Below are positions 6,526 through 8,511 of a stretch of 8,511 nt of DNA, piece by piece. The position numbers and the translations under genes were made by a program. How positions within the stretch are numbered: the first letter of the stretch is position 1; every line of letters starts with the position of its first letter. The stretch spans positions 1 through 8,511 of the forward strand of contig JAEWMV010000239.1 in assembly GCA_023393045.1 (NCBI GenBank). The letters are read 5' to 3'. The notes beneath the pieces are model-generated. The model saw only the letters and a list, made by a program, of their open reading frames with translations, was not told where the DNA came from and did no database searches. This DNA comes from Bacillota bacterium. GTDB lineage: Bacteria > Bacillota > Clostridia > Christensenellales > CAG-138.

Positions 6526-6960
6526 TTATTCGATTTCAAGCCTTCTGGCCGAAGGTTTCTTCTGTTCCAGTTTGGGCATGACGAGCTTCAATACGCCGTC
6601 CCTATAGCTCGCCTCAATCTTCTCCGTATCCACCCCGCTCACGTCGAAGCTGCGGTTGAACGAGCCATAGTAGCGCTCGCGGCGCACATAGCTGCCGCGG
6701 TCGTCCTTTTCGTCCTTCTCCTGCTTGCGCTCGGCGCTCACGGTGAGATATTCGCCGTCCACGTCGATCTTAATGTCCTCCTTGGCAAAGCCCGGAAGCT
6801 CCGCCTCCAGCTCGTAAGCGTCGTCGACTTCCCTGATATCGGCGCGGAAGCGCAGGCTTTCGCCGCCATTGAAGAAGTCCTTTGTCATGTTCTCAAGCTC
6901 CCGGAACGGGTCGTAGGCGAGTATGTTCTGCCTGCGTACAAACGGTGTGAGTTCAAACAT
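6526..6960 (-). CDS. hsp20: Small heat-shock protein, Hsp20/alpha-crystallin family
   Basis: This 144-residue protein is an ATP-independent cytoplasmic holdase that forms oligomers and keeps unfolding proteins soluble for refolding by DnaK or GroEL. A short N-terminal arm (1-36, with AYDPFRELENMTKDFF) precedes the alpha-crystallin domain at about 37-131. The domain shows RADIREVDDAYELEAELPGF, EDIKIDVDGEYLTVSAER, YGSFNRSFDVS, and the hallmark DGVLKLVMPK at 121-130. The C-terminal tail ends in RRLEIE, whose LEI is a plausible IxI-type docking motif. The ATG at 6960 is chosen because AAGGAGGT (6968-6975) lies 7 bases upstream; an in-frame ATG at 6984 precedes the ribosome site and would place it inside the gene. 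A CIRCE operator upstream indicates repression by HrcA at normal temperature. The leader of about 100 bases also holds a small hairpin. Confidence 0.95.
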   Translation of the reverse strand: MFELTPFVRRQNILAYDPFRELENMTKDFFNGGESLRFRADIREVDDAYELEAELPGFAKEDIKIDVDGEYLTVSAERKQEKDEKDDRGSYVRRERYYGSFNRSFDVSGVDTEKIEASYRDGVLKLVMPKLEQKKPSARRLEIE

Positions 6961-7002
6961 ATCAAAAACCTCCTTTTTCTGCATCCTTATATTTGGCGCA
7001 TC

Positions 7003-7019
7003 GGGGATTTCCTATCCCC
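7003..7019 (-). other. Hairpin in the hsp20 leader
   Basis: GGGGAT and ATCCCC (7003-7008 and 7014-7019) form a 6-base-pair stem with a 5-base loop, AGGAA on the mRNA strand. It lies 28 bases upstream of the hsp20 ribosome site. It might stabilise the mRNA or affect translation, but it does not cover the Shine-Dalgarno sequence, so a simple RNA thermometer is not supported. Confidence 0.4.
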
Positions 7020-7059
7020 TGTCCGCGAGATAAAGGATAACAAAAAAATATTGAGCAAA

Positions 7060-7087
7060 AACATAGGAATTGTAGAGCAAATGTAAA
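7060..7087 (-). promoter_or_regulatory. Candidate hsp20 promoter region
   Basis: On the - strand two overlapping choices are visible. One is TTTACA (7082-7087), 16 bases, TATGTT (7060-7065). The other is the better -10 TACAAT (7069-7074), whose -35 position would fall within the CIRCE element just upstream and is weak. A third, weaker option (TTCAAC-16-TATTTT at 7135-7162) would place CIRCE in the transcribed leader as in classic groE promoters. The sequence does not settle which is used. Confidence 0.4.
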
Positions 7088-7115
7088 AATCAGCACTCTC
7101 TGCGCGAGAGTGCTA
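7085..7115 (-). terminator. Possible terminator of the sigma-like gene, formed by the CIRCE arms
   Basis: On the - strand the CIRCE arms give a hairpin, AGCACTCTC-GCGCA-GAGAGTGCT, followed directly by GATTTTTAC. A 9-base-pair stem with a five-T run is the form of an intrinsic terminator, placed 17 bases after the stop codon of the upstream gene, whose last codon position is 7133. No other terminator is visible there. Confidence 0.5.
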
Positions 7116-7116
7116 A
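7090..7116 (-). promoter_or_regulatory. CIRCE operator (HrcA binding site) upstream of hsp20
   Basis: The element matches the CIRCE consensus TTAGCACTC-N9-GAGTGCTAA with one mismatch in 18 arm positions. On the + strand it reads TCAGCACTC (7090-7098), a 9-base spacer, then GAGTGCTAA (7108-7116). CIRCE is bound by the heat-shock repressor HrcA and is rarely found except at groE, dnaK and related heat-shock promoters. Here it sits 129 bases before the hsp20 ATG and next to the candidate promoters. The inner two bases on each side of the spacer also pair, giving a 9-base-pair hairpin. Confidence 0.92.
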
Positions 7117-7132
7117 AATCGTGTCTTTTCGC

Positions 7133-7681
7133 TTAAAATATCCGGAACAGATTGCGGTTGAACCAGGTGTAGCCGAGATCCGCATAGGGCATCCAGCCCA
7201 TGCTCATGAGTATGCCGCAGAGCACCCACAGGCAAAGAGCGGCGCACAGCGCGAGCAGGAGCGTTTGAACGATTAAACGTCCGCGCTTCGGTTTGCGCCG
7301 GGGCGGAGACTCGTCCGGCTCATCCGGCTCGTCCTTTGCGGCTGGTTCATCCGCGGCCTTTTCCGCGCGAAGGGTTCGCCAGCCCTCGTCCGATGCGATG
7401 TCGGAAACGCTCGGCGCGAAGCGGCGGCGGGCGGCCTCGATGAGTTCGGCGTCGAGCAGAGCGGAAAATTCCCCCTCGTCAAAAGTCTGCTCCGGAAAAG
7501 CGCGCACATGCGCGATGGCGCCGCGAAACGCCTCCGATACGATGGCGCGCGCCGCGGGCTTGTCCCCATCCGAAAGAGCAAGGGCGTGCAGGAGCGCGTC
7601 CACGCCCCGGGAGCGCACCAGCTCCCGTGAAGCGTCCTCGTTGCGGCCGCGTATGCCCTGAAGAAGCGTTTCCATATCCAT
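7133..7681 (-). CDS. Sigma-70 region 2-like protein with C-terminal membrane helix
   Basis: I do not know a named family for this 182-residue protein. Residues 4-88 read like a degenerate ECF sigma factor region 2: LLQGIRGRNEDASRELVRSRGVDAL (helix 1), then DGDKPAARAIVSEAFRGAIAHVRAFP, which lines up with the usual 'D..DAEDLVQEAFLRAWR.L..F' segment. The tryptophans and acidic pair of a functional region 2 are mostly gone. No region 4 (helix-turn-helix) follows. Instead come a charged linker (106-133, DEPDEPDESPP then RRKPKRGR), one membrane helix at about 136-160, and an aromatic tail of some 20 residues (GWMPYADLGYTWFNRNLF). The basic run before the helix puts the N-terminal domain in the cytoplasm. 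It may be a decoy or membrane-held regulator that binds RNA polymerase or an anti-sigma factor, but this is inference. No Shine-Dalgarno is seen; a -10 directly upstream suggests a leaderless mRNA. Confidence 0.75.
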   Translation of the reverse strand: MDMETLLQGIRGRNEDASRELVRSRGVDALLHALALSDGDKPAARAIVSEAFRGAIAHVRAFPEQTFDEGEFSALLDAELIEAARRRFAPSVSDIASDEGWRTLRAEKAADEPAAKDEPDEPDESPPRRKPKRGRLIVQTLLLALCAALCLWVLCGILMSMGWMPYADLGYTWFNRNLFRIF

Positions 7682-7689
7682 ACGCCGAT

Positions 7690-7698
7690 ATTATACCA
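7690..7698 (-). promoter_or_regulatory. Extended -10 promoter implying a leaderless transcript
   Basis: On the - strand TGG directly precedes a perfect TATAAT (hexamer 7690-7695). Transcription would start about 7 bases later, near 7683, only a base or two before the ATG at 7681. The matching -35 position is poor (ATTCCG or TTCCGT at 7712-7718). The perfect palindrome ACCGGCCGGT (7701-7710) lies in the spacer. Confidence 0.65.
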
Positions 7699-7718
7699 CA
7701 ACCGGCCGGTAACGGAAT

Positions 7719-7800
7719 GGCCTTTTTAGAAAATCCTTTTTCAATAAGGCCCTTATGCCGATTGCGGGCGGGCGGCCCGGCGCGATCATGCCAGCGCGCC
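7719..7800 (-). other. Hairpins downstream of the ABC exporter gene, possible terminator
   Basis: The 121-base gap after the ABC gene holds two inverted repeats. GGCGCG (7779-7784) pairs with CGCGCC (7795-7800) just after the stop codon. GGCCTT (7719-7724) pairs with AAGGCC (7746-7751), enclosing a second stem GAAAA/TTTTC (7729-7733 and 7738-7742). Neither has a clear T run on the - strand, so termination is plausible but not shown. Confidence 0.35.
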
Positions 7801-7802
7801 CG

Positions 7803-8511
7803 CTAAGCCCCGAATCCGGCCATGTCGACCACTTTGTCAAAGCGGCCGACGTTCGCCCTGCTGAATTGATGAGAAACGATCAACAGCGTGCGCCCTTCAA
7901 TGCCAAGTAGCAATTCTTCAACGGCAAGCGCGGTTTCCTCATCCAAATTTGCAAGAGGTTCGTCCAGTATCAGCACCTCCGTATCGCGCAAAAGCGCGCG
8001 CGCAAGGCAGATGCGCCTTTTCTCCCCTCCGGAAAGATTTGCGCCGCCATCCAGAAGCATGCCGTCAAGCGCATGCGCGTTGGCGAATTTTGATAATCCC
8101 AGCCCCTCCAGCAGAGAGAGCAGCCGCGCGTCGTCAATCTCCCGATACATCGTCAGGTTGTTTCGAAGCGTGTCATGGAACAGGATCGCCTCCTGCCGCA
8201 CAACGGTGATCAGAGAATAAGCGTTGCCAAAGCGTTCGATCGGAACGCCGTCGAGCGTGATGCTCCCGCCGGTCGCGTCATAATAGCGCAAAAGCAGATT
8301 GACGACCGTCGTCTTTCCGCAGCCGCTGGGGCCTTTTAGCAGATAGCGTTTTCCCTTTTCCATAACAAGGCTGAAATTCTCGAACAGCGGCCGCGCTCCA
8401 TCGTAGGAAAAAGCCACGTCGTCAAAGCGTATCTCGCGCGCCATGCATGAAGGCGCATCCTCGCGTCTTTCACGGGCGACGTCCCCGATGAACGCCTCCA
8501 TCGACCTGCAC
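7803..8511 (-). CDS. Exporter-type ABC transporter, nucleotide-binding domain (partial)
   Basis: The frame is open past the right edge, so the N-terminal membrane domain is outside the window; about 235 residues are visible. Numbered from the first visible Met, these are the domain start EIRFDDVAFSYDG (23-35), an A-loop tyrosine Y33, Walker A GPSGCGKTT (57-65), Q-loop Gln103, signature LSGGE (156-160), Walker B VLILDE (176-181), D-loop ANLD (184-187) and H-loop His201. The FSYDG opening, the linker before it (MEAFIGDVARERRE), and the Q-loop form VRQEAILFHDTLRNNL are those of MsbA/MdlB-like half-transporters, in which the membrane domain and the ATPase are one chain. All catalytic motifs are intact. 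The exported substrate cannot be told from this part; lipid, peptide or drug are all possible. A Met at 8501 lies in the linker and is not the true start. Confidence 0.93.
   Translation of the reverse strand, partial: CRSMEAFIGDVARERREDAPSCMAREIRFDDVAFSYDGARPLFENFSLVMEKGKRYLLKGPSGCGKTTVVNLLLRYYDATGGSITLDGVPIERFGNAYSLITVVRQEAILFHDTLRNNLTMYREIDDARLLSLLEGLGLSKFANAHALDGMLLDGGANLSGGEKRRICLARALLRDTEVLILDEPLANLDEETALAVEELLLGIEGRTLLIVSHQFSRANVGRFDKVVDMAGFGA

Noticed and set aside
5845..7086. A 413-codon open frame on the + strand
   Set aside because: It runs antisense through two well-supported genes, a terminator and the hsp20 leader, and has no family motif or ribosome site.

Overview
The window looks like chromosome of a GC-rich Gram-positive anaerobe of the Clostridia class. 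The evidence is strong GGAGG ribosome sites close to each start, a lipoprotein-type solute-binding protein, a CIRCE heat-shock operator, extended -10 promoters and clostridial-style PurA and PurB. I cannot place it to genus; a Christensenellales-like lineage is only a guess. All gene calls are by eye from motifs. Nothing mobile, no RNA gene and no CRISPR array is visible.

Left part (1-2810, + strand): the end of an uptake operon. In order it holds the C-terminal part of a FecE/BtuD-type ABC ATPase, a class I SAM-dependent methyltransferase overlapping it by one base, a lipoprotein solute-binding protein of the iron-siderophore/cobalamin/metal-oxyanion fold, and a small THEP1-like P-loop NTPase. 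The permease is presumably to the left of the window. The four genes are packed so tightly (1-base overlap, 4-base gap, 26-base gap) that they are almost certainly co-transcribed, so the methyltransferase and NTPase probably serve the transport function. A strong palindromic terminator at 2825-2855 separates this operon from the convergent genes.

Middle (2880-5714, - strand): purB then purA, the two enzymes that turn IMP into AMP (PurA makes adenylosuccinate, PurB cleaves it; PurB also acts in the IMP pathway). They have a good sigma-A-type promoter (TTGACA, 17 bases, TATGCT) whose -10 lies inside an inverted repeat. PurB is of the long, human-ADSL-like type; PurA departs from the common consensus at some normally conserved positions but keeps its catalytic residues.

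Right part (5797-8511, - strand): an unknown membrane-anchored protein with its own extended -10; a small heat-shock protein (Hsp20) with a CIRCE operator upstream, implying HrcA control; a 182-residue protein whose N-terminal half resembles sigma-70 region 2 but which lacks region 4 and ends in a membrane helix, apparently made from a leaderless mRNA; and the nucleotide-binding domain of an exporter-type ABC protein running off the right edge.

Most worth following up are the sigma-like membrane protein with its leaderless start, the CIRCE element that may also terminate that gene's transcript, and the methyltransferase plus NTPase embedded in the uptake operon.
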